A DNA stretch of 64,000 nt from Anaspis maculata (GCA_949128115.1 OX421965.1:54678012-54742011); one strand, 5' to 3'. Shown: positions 34,018-45,050, counted from the first letter of the stretch. Numbers and translations: made by a program. The notes: generated by a model from the letters alone, not told the origin.

Positions 34018-36380
34018 TACAGGTGTCGCAATTTTTTTTGCATTTTTTCGAAAAACCCTGTGTAATCAGCACAATCGATCCACATTTTTATTGTCATTAC
34101 AAATATGCATGACACTTCTCAATTTTTTTCTTAAAAAAAATTAAAAAATTCACGGTAGCACCTCAATGAAAAAATTCAGAAAGATCGATTCATTTTAGAA
34201 ATTAAATATGTCCCGAATATTTGTTTTAGTCAATTCATGTCATTCCATATCATTCAACAGTGAAACAAAATATCCTGGACATATTCGATTTCTGAAATGG
34301 GTCCATCATTCTCAAAAAATAGATGTTTTTAGAGATGTCATTGTGAATTTTTTTATTCTTTGTCAAAAAATCTAGAAGTTTATTGCTTATTTGTAACTAT
34401 AGTGGGGTTGGTAGCCATTCCTATACGGCATTTGATGATACAGAAAATTTCTTTTGCATGAGTGTTCTATAAGGCCCAACGAACGATATTAGAAGGGGAA
34501 GCACAAAAGCTTCCCCTTAGGGGGGCCGCAGGGTGCCCTGTCAAGTTGACGGTCCAAGAACTCCTACCAAACCATCTTTCAATTTCGTTGTATCACTCAA
34601 ATGGGGATGATGTGACTCCATTGTGAGTTTCGATGGCACTGGTCCCCATGTCTCTTTCATCTTTCATGCTTGAAAAAATAATTTCTTCGGGAGGTCAGAG
34701 AAATCACTTTTTATTTTTTTATACATACAAGAGGATGCGAAGTTGGCATGTTTTGTGTCTTAACCTATTATTTGGCATTCCCAAGATCCTATTATGAAGT
34801 CAATTTTTCAAATTCTCAATTTTCGGTTGATTGGTAGGCTAAGAAGTAGGTATTTCTTAACATCCAGTTCAGACGTACTTTTTTCAGTGTCCAACTGGAG
34901 GTTATTGAAATAATCGCAGGGGTGGATAGACTGGACTATTTTCCTAACATTATGTCGAGGAAATCAATCCCAAACTGCACATGGAGAATACACAAATTAT
35001 TTTTCTTTCCGGCGGTCGAATGGGGTACTTGCCAATGAAACAGATTTGACTGGAAACACTTTCAATCATCAACAAGAGTAATAAATAGTATTTCCTGAAA
35101 ATTTCCGGAAAATATATCCATTGATTAAAAAGATTTTTTTTTCGATTTTTTTTTTCAAAAGGTTGGTAAAAGTCGGGAATCTTCAGTGAAATTTTTCTGT
35201 CTGTATTTTTCAAATATTGTTAAGCCACTCTAACTGTTTTTTGAGTTTTCAACCCAACAGTGCTGTTTGTTTAGTTTTTAGTATATTTGTGACGTCACAA
35301 ATATATTTTTAAAACAGACACTACGGCCGCAATTTTGGGAATTTAGGAAAAAGAAAAAATACAGGTACAATATTTTTGCCCATACTTTCGATTAAGCCAA
35401 TAAAAAAAATTTGGGCAAGTAGCCCATTGCGATGCCTACTACACCCGTCAGGGAGAACGCTGAGCATCGCCAGACTAAACTAGTATGAAAACAGCCTGAA
35501 CGAATTCAAAACTGCCGGAAACACTCATTATGTGGTTCGACATTCAATTCTGAGTCAGCACTCAGAGTTCAGTAGTCAGTTTTGAATTTGTTTAGGCTGT
35601 TTTCATACCAGTTTAGGCTGGCGATGCTCAGCGTTCTCCTTGACGGGCGTAGTAGGCATCGCAATTCGACCGACCGAAAGAAAAATAATCTGTGTACTCT
35701 CTATTCGCGGTTTATGATTGATTTTCTCGACATTATGTTCAGAAAATAGTTCAGTGGATCCACCCCTGATGATGATTTCAATAACCTCCAGTTGGACACT
35801 GAAAAAAGTTTGTCTGAACTGGATGTTAAAAAATACCTACTTCTTAGCCTACCAATCAACCCAAAATTGAGAATTTGAAAAATTGACTTCATAATAGGAT
35901 CTTGGGAATGCCAAATAAAAGGTTAAGACACAAAACATGCCAACTTCGCATCCTCTTGTATGTTTAAAAAAATAAAAAGTGATTTCTCTGACCTCCCGAA
36001 GAAATTATTTTTTCAAGCATGAAGGATGAAAGAGACATGGCGACCAATGCCATCGAGATTCACAATGGAGTCACATCATCCCCATTTGAGTGATACAACG
36101 AAATTGAAAAATGGTTTGATAGGAGTTCTTGGACCCTCAACTTGACAGGGCCCCCTGCGGCCCCCTTAAGGGGAAGCTTTTGTGCTTCCCCTTCTAATAT
36201 CGTTCGATAGACCTTACAGAACACTCATGCAAAAGGAATTTTCTGTATCATTAAATGCCGTATAGTACCGTTTTTTAATGTGTACCGACCCCACTACTAG
36301 GATAACAATGTGCATCGATTGTGGTGATGAAAAACAGAGTGTTTCGGAAAAATTTGAAAAAAATTGCGACACCCTGTGTA
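34018..36380. mobile_element. Foldback element, about 2.4 kb, ends TACAGG(G)TGTCGCAA
   Basis: The left tip TACAGGTGTCGCAATTTTTT pairs with the right tip ATTGCGACACCCTGTGTA. The arms extend inward for roughly 1 kb on the left: GATATTAGAAGGGGAAGCAC near 34487 pairs with GTGCTTCCCCTTCTAATATC near 36180-36200, and the blocks near 34600-34950 pair with 35730-36080. A second palindrome (35420-35680, arms ACGCTGAGCATCGCC/GGCGATGCTCAGCGT) lies in the loop. No transposase is encoded. Confidence 0.85.
35420..35680. repeat. Palindrome in the loop of the 34-36 kb foldback element
   Basis: GCGATGCCTACTACACCCGTC on the left and GACGGGCGTAGTAGGCATCGC on the right, with near-perfect arms of about 100 bp around a short centre that itself repeats CTGAGT/ACTCAG words. 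Confidence 0.85.
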
Positions 36381-36532
36381 TGGGACGAAATAAAAAATTA
36401 TACTTGACACATTCGGAAACTACGGCAAAAAATGTTTCAGGGAAGTTTTTTTCTTTTTTGAATTATCTTGAAGGGGAAGTTTTTATGAGAGGGGTATCAC
36501 TGGTATCAGTCTCGTGTGAACCCTGTACATTA
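36381..36532 (+). repeat. Single arm of the TACAGGGTTCACACGAGAC-type element
   Basis: This stretch, ending CTCGTGTGAACCCTGTAC, is homologous to the outer arms of the nested element at 39388-39524 and 41592-41744. No second arm is seen to the left of the 34018 foldback, so only one arm survives here. Confidence 0.7.
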
Positions 36533-37098
36533 TACATACTCATGTCAAAAAAGCGATTTGTCGCAAAATCTCTGTGATATGTCACCCGTGCATATGATAA
36601 TATTAATACATTATATTTTGGATCCGCGACTAGGGGTCCAATGGCAGCGCCTTTGGTAACTTTTCTCCTCGCTTTTCTCTAATGAAATGTGCTATTGCTG
36701 CAATTTCAAGATTTACCAGTGGCACTTGAAAATCATAACAATAACATAATGCACACTAAGCCAATTACTCGACCAATTATTTTTTATGTTAAGCATGCAC
36801 TTTCACTCATCTTTCATCTTGGTTTGTAGGTAAGTATAGTTTTTCATTGAATTACACCTATACTGAGTATAAGGTGGATAGGAGGATAGGTACCTACATG
36901 AAATTCCAAGCACAGAATCTATGCGGTCGCATATCTATCAGACGAGACGCGTAAAACCTAGTGGTCAAAATTTAACTACCTACAGGTAGGTACTTACTGT
37001 GTTTTTCAGAGCGCGAAATATTCATTAAACTAACCAGAGAAAGTAATCTTCATCATCATCACCCATCAGATATAGCAAAGCAAATTTTCGACATCCCG
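36533..37098. other. Spacer, no gene seen
   Basis: AT-rich with GTAGGTACTTAC-like words; nothing recognised. Confidence 0.4.
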
Positions 37099-37104
37099 TT
37101 TATT
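37099..37104 (-). terminator. Poly(A) signal of the 3D-domain gene
   Basis: AATAAA on the minus strand, 29 nt downstream of the stop codon at 37133. Confidence 0.75.
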
Positions 37105-37132
37105 TGATAAGTTAGTATCACAATATTTATGG

Positions 37133-37621
37133 TTAAACAAAAAACAGGGTGACCTTTCCATTGACTGTCAGGTCGTAACTGTCGATTTCAGATCTAACAC
37201 AAATGTCCACCCTTTTATATCCGCTGCCTTGAAGGTCGCTCGAAGAATCTCTGACCTCCATCCGGATCCTATGTCCATAATGTTTGTTTAACTCTGGAAT
37301 GCAGACGTTTGCCCCATAGGGGATTCCCAGTTTTGCGTCCATGGCTAATGTGACGAAAGCAGCCCTGTCGTCCAAGTAGTCCTGCAAGGTCTTCAACTCA
37401 TTACCTCTTTTGTCTTGATAGCCTTTTTCGTGGTCTTCATCGTCGTAGTCGGGAAAATACGCGGTCATTGTCACATTTACGTACGTTTTGCCTTTGCATT
37501 CCAAATTTATTTCTGAAAAATAAATGTTTGACAAAGAATAGAACAAAAATCAATACTCACCGTTATCATAGTTGGAATTGCAAGTCAAAATAAAAGAAGA
37601 CAAGAGCAGAAACAATCGCAT
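37133..37621 (-). CDS. Small secreted 3D-domain (double-psi beta-barrel) protein, two exons
   Basis: Exon 1 (37621-37561) encodes MRLFLLLSSFILTCNSNYDN, ends G|GTGAGT, and joins across a 48-bp intron (TTTTTCAG) to exon 2 (37512-37133). The protein has 146 residues with a clear signal peptide (about 1-16). The mature part has VTMTAYFPDYDDED, LQDYLDDRAAFVTLAMD, IPYGANVCIPEL, MEVRDSSSDLQG and YKRVDICVRSEIDSYD. This follows the 3D-domain pattern IPxGTxVxIP...VxDxGxxIxGxxRIDI, with three aspartates in the expected places (VRD, SDL, RVD). The fold is a double-psi beta-barrel, known in bacterial MltA/RlpA-type proteins and some secreted eukaryotic proteins. Substrate is unknown. Its ATG directly follows the AATAAA of the upstream same-strand gene, so the two are packed tightly. 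Assignment rests on motif reading. Confidence 0.85.
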
Positions 37622-37627
37622 TTTATT
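37622..37627 (-). terminator. Poly(A) signal of the upstream gene, abutting the next start codon
   Basis: AATAAA on the minus strand, 79 nt after the stop at 37706 and immediately followed by the ATG at 37621 of the 3D-domain gene. Confidence 0.7.
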
Positions 37628-37705
37628 GAAACGACACACAGAACGATACTAAGCATTGATGTTTGAACGAAGTCAATTACCTCTGGAACATTTTGCGAAC
37701 TCAGC

Positions 37706-40700
37706 TTACATACACGTATCACCGTAACGTCTCCTCGAGGAAGGCAACGGCTCTGAATACTGCTGACTGCTCTTAAATATGCTCACTGCCAATTTGCTTA
37801 TTGTGTCTTGATATTCAGATCTTCCGGTACTGGGTGTGAACCAGTCGGAAACAGATTGAGGAGCTACAAAAAAATTATTAAGAAAACTCGTTTGTGACTA
37901 GACTAGATCTTACTTGTTGATAGAGTGACTGGTGGACAAACGTCTATTATGGGTCTGATGATGGCGGAATGTCTAAAAGCGCACGGATCGCGGTAACCTT
38001 TTCCAAGGCCAATCTGTGGGCCATCAAATGGTACTTCGACTGGAGATTCGATAGCGGCCATTAGTTTTCTGTACTGCTTAGCTTCTAAACCTTTCTTGTT
38101 GTAGTCAATTTGGTAAATGGTCTTCATTTTCTCATCGTCAGTGTCGCAAGGGTGTTCCAGAACTTCGCCGGCCAATTTGGCCATTTCGCGGTCAATATCT
38201 TCCATTTCTTGACGAAGAATTCTTTCTTTATCGGCCAGTTTCTTGTACTTGCCCATTTGCGGCTCGTACAAGTGGTAGTCGCAGTGGCAGTACGGCTCTA
38301 CGAGGGTCGCAACGTAAAAATTGTTGGGCTTTGTCGTTATAGGAGGCTGGGAGGGCCTTGAAGTGGTTTCATCAGGTCAATAATTCATGCAAGTATTCAA
38401 AAGCTTACCTGGGGGTCAAGGGCACCAGCGAAGGCCATTTGTAATCCTTCCTCGTGATGGTCACGAAGGTATCTTTGTCGACGGTCATGGCGGCTACTGT
38501 TAATTTTGGACGAATTTAGGTAGAAAAAAGTTATTCTACATTGGTTTTCCAAAGGCGCATCTTGAGTACGGGCAACTTGGACGTGACGAAAGACACCAAG
38601 TGCTTGAGGCAGAAGTAGAACACGAAATTTTGTGACAGTCTTGTCAAAATTTCTAGAAACTCCATTTTTCTTTTCGAAAATAAGTCGGGTTTGAACGGTT
38701 ACCACGGTTACAAAAAAAACCACGAAGCACAGATCACTTGGACAGTCTTGCATTTCACTACTTCTTCTTTTTGGTATTGTAATGGACCCTGTCTCGCAAG
38801 ATCATCTGTCCTAGTCGAGAAATGCCATCTTGATATTCCGTGGCGCCGGCGGTCATTGAACCGAAAGGACCCTTACAGCTTCCCACTGAAAATTTAATGA
38901 TTCAGAATTATTTACGAAAAAGTTCATTTTCAACCATATTATCCTCCTTCACCTGTAGGTACAGTTGGGAGCGAAATGATTCATCCGGCACCGATAGGAA
39001 GTCGGCTGGATTTCAGAAATGTTAGCTGATTGGATTGCTCCTGAACGCCAGTTTTGATTAGAGATTGATCATAATCAAAACTGGCAGTCAAGAACGATCT
39101 AAGCTGCTAACATTTCTTAAATCCAGCCGACTTCCTAGCGATGCCGATGCCGTATGAATCATTTCGCTCCCAACTGCATATACAATGTTTCAACGGGATT
39201 GAAACGCATTGAAAAGAGTAGGTACGAATGATGTGTCCTAGAGAAAATATGTCCCTAGAAGGTATAATGAGTTCCGATTTCGCAAGAAAGATCGTCTACG
39301 GGAGCTATGGTCTCCCTGACTGAATATAGAATTCCATGATCATGAACATATTTGTATCCTATCCAGGGGCCCATCTTTTAAAACAAGTACAGGGTGTTCA
39401 CGCGAGACGGATACTCCCCCATAAAAAACTTCCCCTACAAGATAATTAAAAAAAAAACTTTCCTGAAACAATTTTTTCCGTAGTTTCTGAATATGTCAAG
39501 TAGAATTTTCCGTTTCACGCCATATACAGGGTGTCGCAATTTTTTTGCATTTTCTCGAAACACCTGTATTTCATCAGCACAATCGATCCACATTGTTATC
39601 GTGATTACAAATATGCATGACTTCTTTTTTTTCTGAGAAAATTTTTTTTAAAATTCACGGTGGCATGGCATCTTAATTTTTTTTTCAGAAAGATCGATTC
39701 ATATTTGTCATAAGGATAACAATGTGCATCGATTGTGGTGATGAAATACAGAGTGTTCCGAAAAAATAAAAAAAAAATTGCTACACCCTGTATACAGGGT
39801 GGTGAAAATTTCATTGCTCACCATTGGTATCTTGGAAACGGTAAGAGATACGAGGTCGGTTAAATTAGAAAAAAGTTGCGCATTTTTGTGGCGATTGAGA
39901 ATCTGAAAAGAAACTTCGAATATTTTGATTGGTTCAAGATTTATCACGGACAAACTGAAAATTTTGATTTCAGAAATTATTTTTTATCTTTCCAACCATC
40001 AAGCTATTTCAATCAAACTTGGTAGTTTTATGTTTTTGATCACTCCGAGTCGATCAACGTTGGCAGAAATTTTCCAGGCCTTCTAGATGTCAAATTATGA
40101 TAGTCAACTTTTGTTTTTCTTATGGCCGCCATATTGGATTTTTGCACTAATAGATAGAAAAAAAAATTAGTTTTCCGAATTAGTAACCAACATGTTCTTT
40201 TTATGACATTTTTAGCGTCAAATTTTGAAATTTTCGTAAATTCTTGACAAAATCGGGAATGCTTTGAAAAACAATTGAAATATTATCAATAGCAACAACA
40301 GAAAAAAGTCAGATTTTGTTCAATTGACGTATCTAAGGGCTCGATACCAAGTTGCAGGCGCGAAGTTTGGAACGGCGTAACTCGCCAAATACAGCACGGT
40401 CTGATTGGTTGGTATCCGCCGTTGCTATGGTAACGGCACTTACGGCGGTTTCAGCCCCAACTTGGTATCGAGCCGTAACTTTTTAAGGACGGAGTTCAAT
40501 TGGTAAAATAAGCGTTGCGAAATCAATCCGTCTGGGTTTATTCCTTGACGGATTCTCACCATTTTGGTCTCTTTCGAAAGCTACAAGGATGTACTTTGGT
40601 TTGAGCCCATTGCCATTTCCAAAATCCAAAAATAATTTTTTCAAATGTCGAAACTTATTTTTTTTTTTTATTTCGGAAATGCCAATGGGCTCAAACCAAA

Positions 40701-43700
40701 GTACATCCTTGTAGCTTTCCAGAGAGACCAAAATTGTAAGAATTCGTCAAGGAATAAACCCACACGGATTGATTTCGCAACGCTTATTTCACCAATATGA
40801 CTCCGACCTTAATCGTGTTTTGTGCTCGTTTGTACCGAGAGCTCACGAATTAAATGAGTCAAGGATGCCTGTGAATTCAAAAACGTCTGTTGAAACTAGG
40901 GTAATCCTTACTCCTTTTCTAATAAGTTTGTCAAACTTTAACAAGAACGATGCCAGTTCCGACAGACGTTTTTGAACTCACAGACACCTTTGACCCATTC
41001 AATTTATGAACTACCGATACAAACAAGCACAAAACACGATTAAGAAGTTAGATACGTCAATTGCACACCATCTGCCACTTTTTTGTTGTTGCTATTGATA
41101 ATATTTCAACTGTTTCTCAAAGCATTCCCAATTTTGTCAATAATTAACAAAAATTTTAAAATTTGACGCTTAAAATGTCATAAAAAAACATGTTGGTTAC
41201 TTATTCGGAAAGCTGATTTTTTTCTCTATCTATTTGTGCAAAAATCCAATATGGCGGTCATGAGAAAAACAAAAGTTGACTATCATAATTTGACATCTAG
41301 AAGGCCTGGAAAATTTGTGCCAACGTTGATCGACTCGGAGTGATCAAAAACATAAAACTACCAAGTTTGATTGAAATAGCTTGAATGGTTGGAAAGATAA
41401 AAAATAATTTCTGAAATCAAAATTTTCAGTTTGTCCGTGATAAATCGTAAACCAATCAAAATATTCGAAGTTTCTTTTCAGATTCTCAATCGCCACAAAA
41501 ATGCGCAACTTTTTTCTAATTTAACCGACCTCGTATCTCTTACCGTTTCCAAGATACCAATGGTGAGCATCGAAATTTTCACCACCCTGTATAGGACGAT
41601 ATAGAAAATTATACTTGACATATTCGGAAGCTACGGCAAAGATTGTTCCAGTAAAGTTTTTTCTTTTTTTATTTATCTTGAAGGGGAAGTTTTTTATGGG
41701 GGGGTGGTCCATGGGGGGTATCCGTCTCGCGTGAACATCCTGTACAATCGACCACTTATAAGTGGTCCACTTATAAGTGTGAACTGCCGTCAGGCGGAAG
41801 AATAACGTAAGTGCAGTTGAACCGATTTTGCAGGACAGCCATATTATTTGTGATTTGGAGTCGCCTAAAGCTCGACATGGAAGGTGCATGTTGACTCTGT
41901 TACACAAAGTCTCTCGAGAAAATATAACACAATTAAAAATTACCGTTAGTTATCCTACCCCCGGTTGCAGTAAGAATTTAATCATGAAATAGCTAACTGA
42001 GGGTTTTCTCTGCGGAATCCTAGGTCAATTCCAGTTGACTTCCCATAATTTCTTGTACAATTTCATGAACAATCTGCCAAAATAGTGTCAAAAAAACAAT
42101 GAACTTGTTTGTTTAACTGACAGATTGTTCAAGAAATTGTACAAGAAACTGTGTAGTGTAGTAGCTGTATTACACTACATAATTTCTTGAACAATCCAGT
42201 TATCGTACATTGTGTTGCATTATCAACCGGGTATTCCGGTTACTAATGTAGCAGCATGATTGATTTATCATGTTGCCAAAAAAGGTCCTGCTTCTTGCTG
42301 GCTACGTTTACATCGTGGCTTTTATTTGCACTAAATTTGACCCAAATCAAGATCTAGTCCACGTAGTGTGAACGATCACGGACAAAGACCAAGTGGATTG
42401 GGTCAGGTCTCTTGTTATTATTTAAAAAAAGTGAACCCGCGTTAGTCTACCGGTGGAAACGCTGGAAGAAGAAAAAAAAATTAGGTGGAATTTATTGTGT
42501 CAGTGCTTAGGTCAGTCAGACCTTAGTCCTCCGGTGTTAACGTAGCCACTACTCCTGAGGACAGACTGAATAAGATCCAATTGTTTCATGTTACATTTGA
42601 TACAGCTATGTTGTGTACGTTCCCGTCGAATTTCAAGAGTTAGCAAGACCCGCTAGTAGATTCCGCACCAAGAAAATCCAAAAATCACATAACACCAATA
42701 GTAGCTCTTTGAAAAAACACAATACGATCAAAAGGCCAAAATCATTTTTGATGTACGCTTTCCGAAAATGTAACAAAAAATTTCTGCTACTTGTTTTCTC
42801 AAGATGGGACCTCGAGTGGGACCTTGATAAAGTCAGGTCATTTTGCACTCCTTTCATTGTCACCCTGTATTTCGTACATAAAGACAACAATCACGTGATA
42901 TAAGATGGTACCTTTGAGTCAAAGGGTCTATCAAGCGAATATCATGAATAAATTTCCAAAATGGGTAATTTTTCTCGACGTTTTCCTATTTTAACCCAGG
43001 CAAAATTTCGAGGTGATCCACTTCATTTTTGACACATTTTATTTTGTTGGAAAACTTACCACAGTATTTGCTAGCAGAATCATCTCGACCGACGTCACCG
43101 GCACCGCCGCTGTCACGACCACTACCCATTGTGCCACCGCCACCCCTGCAGCCTCCTCCGCCCACCATATTTGAAACGGCCGTAGTTCTGAAGGCCATCG
43201 TTCTTCTGTTTGGCCTACATGGATCACCAGGCAATCGGACAGGTTCTGAACAAGGTCCAACTCCACTCACACCTGCAGCTCTCAGCAGTTCGTCATAAGG
43301 CGCCGAAGGATACTCCTCTGAAAAAAGTTTTTGTACGAACGAACTGGAATAACAAGTTGGAGAAAATTACGCATGTGACAATAATCAACTTGGTAAGTTG
43401 TCCTCAGGCGATCTCTGTTGATCCTTGAGATCATATCATCAGGCGGAGCATTTTTCAGGCATTCGTAAATGTAGGGGTACTTCTCCTTTAGCTGTTTGTG
43501 ATAGAAAATTTGTTCGTTGGTTATTCTTTGTATGGGAAGTTGATAGGTATAGGTATGAAAAAGTGCACTTTGGTTTTACCTTTTCCAGATAAACATTTGG
43601 CTGGTTGAACCTGCTGATATCAGTTTCAATAGGCGCCGAGACTTTAGCCGGGTAGACTTTGGGATCCAACAGAGGACCCATGGGGCCCAATCTGCTCCAT

Positions 43701-44827
43701 GCTATTTCAGTTGCAGTCTCTTCGGGTTTTCGTTCCAATCTAGGGCAGTTGCACTTGCAGAAGTCTTCTGCAGTTTCAGCTCCAGCTTGTTCCACAGGTC
43801 TGGATGAATTAATCAATTTCTTTAGTAAGATTGGGCAGGTAGGTACAGATATTATTTCTGTGACTTGGTTCACTAAGGGCCGAAGTTCATTCACAACTTT
43901 TTAGTTTTTGTTCCATGAAGACAGCTTGCTCTTGATTTTTTTTTTCTATTGATGCGCGAGCACCTTGACCATACGACCGGGGCAAGTTTTCGCGCAGTGG
44001 ATAAAGAAAATATGAGGATCAAGCTGTCTTTATGGAGCAAAAACTGAAGACCTGTAAATGGCTTCGCCCCTTAGTGAACCAAACCTCAGATTTATGTGTG
44101 TGGTATACTTACTGTATCCCATAGGCTCTAACGTAAGGCCACAGGTAGTCCTGCCTGTATGTCGTTTGAAACTGGCCCAGTACCATTTCTACGCATGAAT
44201 TTTGATTGCAAATAAACCGAAAAAAGTATGTAACAAGAATTTTGACAAGTAGTTGACTTTTTTATCTGACGGTAACGTGGTGTTTCCCGCAGGTGCATGG
44301 TGGATGCACTATCTTGCCGTGCATTTGGTTTTCCACGATAAAAGAACCCAATTTGCCGATTTCGTCCATGTATTCGCTCTCACCAGTGGCGAAACCCAGT
44401 ATTTTACTGATATGTGCTGAAGTGATTGAAATAAGTAGGCTCACTTGTGAAAAAAAGTTCAAACAAAAATTACCATCACTTCCCAAATTACCCTGGGGTA
44501 ATGCTGGGTCAGTACGCTTAAGTGCTTCAGAATAAATTTTTGTGGGTATTCTGTAAGCCGAAGTATACGTTGTCGAAGGTATGAAAACATTCTCAGGTAG
44601 GTGGAGGTGCAGATCAGTGTGATTCCTTGCCATTTCCAAGTCTTTCTCTGAAAAATTATTATTCAAATACACGCCAGAAGGAAAAAAATAGTTTGTGAAA
44701 TACCTATGTCGCAATATTCAACTTGATATTCACTTCTTTCGTCTAGAATTTGGTAGTCCAGCACCGTGTTTCTGTCAAGCTCTTTTTCGAAGTGAATTCT
44801 TGCGTAATCTTCGTGGTCTTTTGTGAA
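37706..44827 (-). CDS. Putative axonemal/microtubule-associated protein with T-x-Y-Q-x-D-Y repeats, at least 10 exons, N-terminus missing
   Basis: Exons read by GT/AG and phase: 44827-44704, 44647-44492, 44416-44384, 44188-44113, 43799-43580, 43491-43371, 43317-43060, 38496-38409, 38356-37914, 37863-37706. They join in frame to 558 residues plus stop. An alternative start is the ATG at 44186 (MVLGQFQTTYRQDY), giving 453 residues. The hallmark is a spaced Tyr motif: SEYQVEYCD, STTYTSAYRIP, FQTTYRQDYLWP, LRTTYQVDYC, KTIYQIDYNK, RSEYQDTI. Also seen are KCNCPRLERKPEE, a Gly-rich insert (GGGGCRGGGG) and a charged helical segment (ADKERILRQEMEDIDREM). Such spaced Tyr motifs, with little other order, are typical of sperm/ciliary microtubule-inner proteins; I cannot name the orthologue. 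If exon 3 reads past 44384 instead of splicing, it ends at a stop at 44262, giving a short isoform. Intron 7 is 4.56 kb and filled with palindromic transposons; another MITE sits in the 43800-44112 intron. Confidence 0.8.
38962..39176. repeat. Near-perfect palindromic MITE in the long intron
   Basis: CAGTTGGGAGCGAAATGATTC pairs with GAATCATTTCGCTCCCAACTG. Arms of about 100 bp run to a centre with GCCAGTTTTGATTA/TAATCAAAACTGGC. Confidence 0.88.
39525..39792. mobile_element. Small foldback inserted in the left outer arm
   Basis: TACAGGGTGTCGCAATTTTTT pairs with ATTGCTACACCCTGTA. Inside are CGATCCACATTGTTATC and GATAACAATGTGCATCG. It has no partner at the equivalent place in the right arm, so it entered after the palindrome formed or entered one arm only. 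It is related to the tips of the 34018-36380 element. Confidence 0.85.
40338..40474. repeat. Loop palindrome 1
   Basis: GGCTCGATACCAAGTTG at the left and CAACTTGGTATCGAGCC at the right. The interior holds a second small inverted word (GGCGTAACTCGCC). Confidence 0.85.
40485..40810. repeat. Loop palindrome 2
   Basis: AAGGACGGAGTTCAATTGGT pairs with ACCAATATGACTCCGACCTT. Arms of about 150 bp include GGCTCAAACCAAAGTACATC and its complement, around an A/T-rich centre near 40650. Confidence 0.88.
40811..41041. repeat. Loop palindrome 3
   Basis: AATCGTGTTTTGTGC at the left and GCACAAAACACGATT at the right. Inside, ACAGACGTTTTTGAA pairs with TTCAAAAACGTCTGT. Confidence 0.85.
42048..42148. repeat. 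Hairpin, about 100 bp
   Basis: TTTCTTGTACAATTTCATGAACAATCTG-like sequence pairs with CAGATTGTTCAAGAAATTGTACAAGAAA. A third related copy without a partner lies at about 42178-42200. Confidence 0.75.
43867..44080. repeat. MITE in an intron of the 37706-44827 gene
   Basis: GGTTCACTAAGGGCCGAAG pairs with CTTCGCCCCTTAGTGAACC. Arms are about 65 bp, including AAGACAGCTTG/CAAGCTGTCTT. Confidence 0.85.
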
Positions 44828-44897
44828 CTATAATATAATGACATGGCATTATTTTGTGCCAAAATAGTATCAATGGGATATGATACGTCGAACTATA

Positions 44898-45050
44898 ATA
44901 GCCGCTTTCTTTCGGTCAGGATCACGGATCATGATCCGGGAATCCGCTCACGGGGTTGGTTGGCTGTGCCACGCGCAACCAATCCAACCAATCCAGTCAG
45001 AGGATTTCCGAATCATGATCCGTAATCCTGAGCGAAAGAAAGCAGCTATT
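44898..45050. repeat. Short palindromic element
   Basis: AATAGCCGCTTTCTTTCGG pairs with CGAAAGAAAGCAGCTATT. Arms of about 65 bp contain GGATCATGATCC/GAATCATGATCC. It sits just upstream of the first exon found for the 37706-44827 gene. Confidence 0.85.

Larger units (their letters stand above)
39793..41591. mobile_element. Inner foldback with arms of about 550 bp
   Basis: TACAGGGTGGTGAAAATTTC pairs with GAAATTTTCACCACCCTGTA. The arms 39793-40337 and 41042-41591 match closely (roughly 95% by eye), for example GTTGATCGACTCGGAGTGATC against its complement near 40035-40060 and 41320-41345. The 700-bp loop is made of three further palindromes in tandem. Confidence 0.9.
39388..41744. mobile_element. 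Outer foldback element of the nested palindrome stack
   Basis: The outer tips TACAGGGTGTTCACGCGAGAC (39388) and GTCTCGCGTGAACATCCTGTA (41744) pair. The arms (39388-39524 and 41592-41744) share TATACTTGACATATTCGGA and AACTTCCCCT blocks in inverted form. It contains the elements listed next and lies in the 4.56-kb intron of the 37706-44827 gene. Confidence 0.9.
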
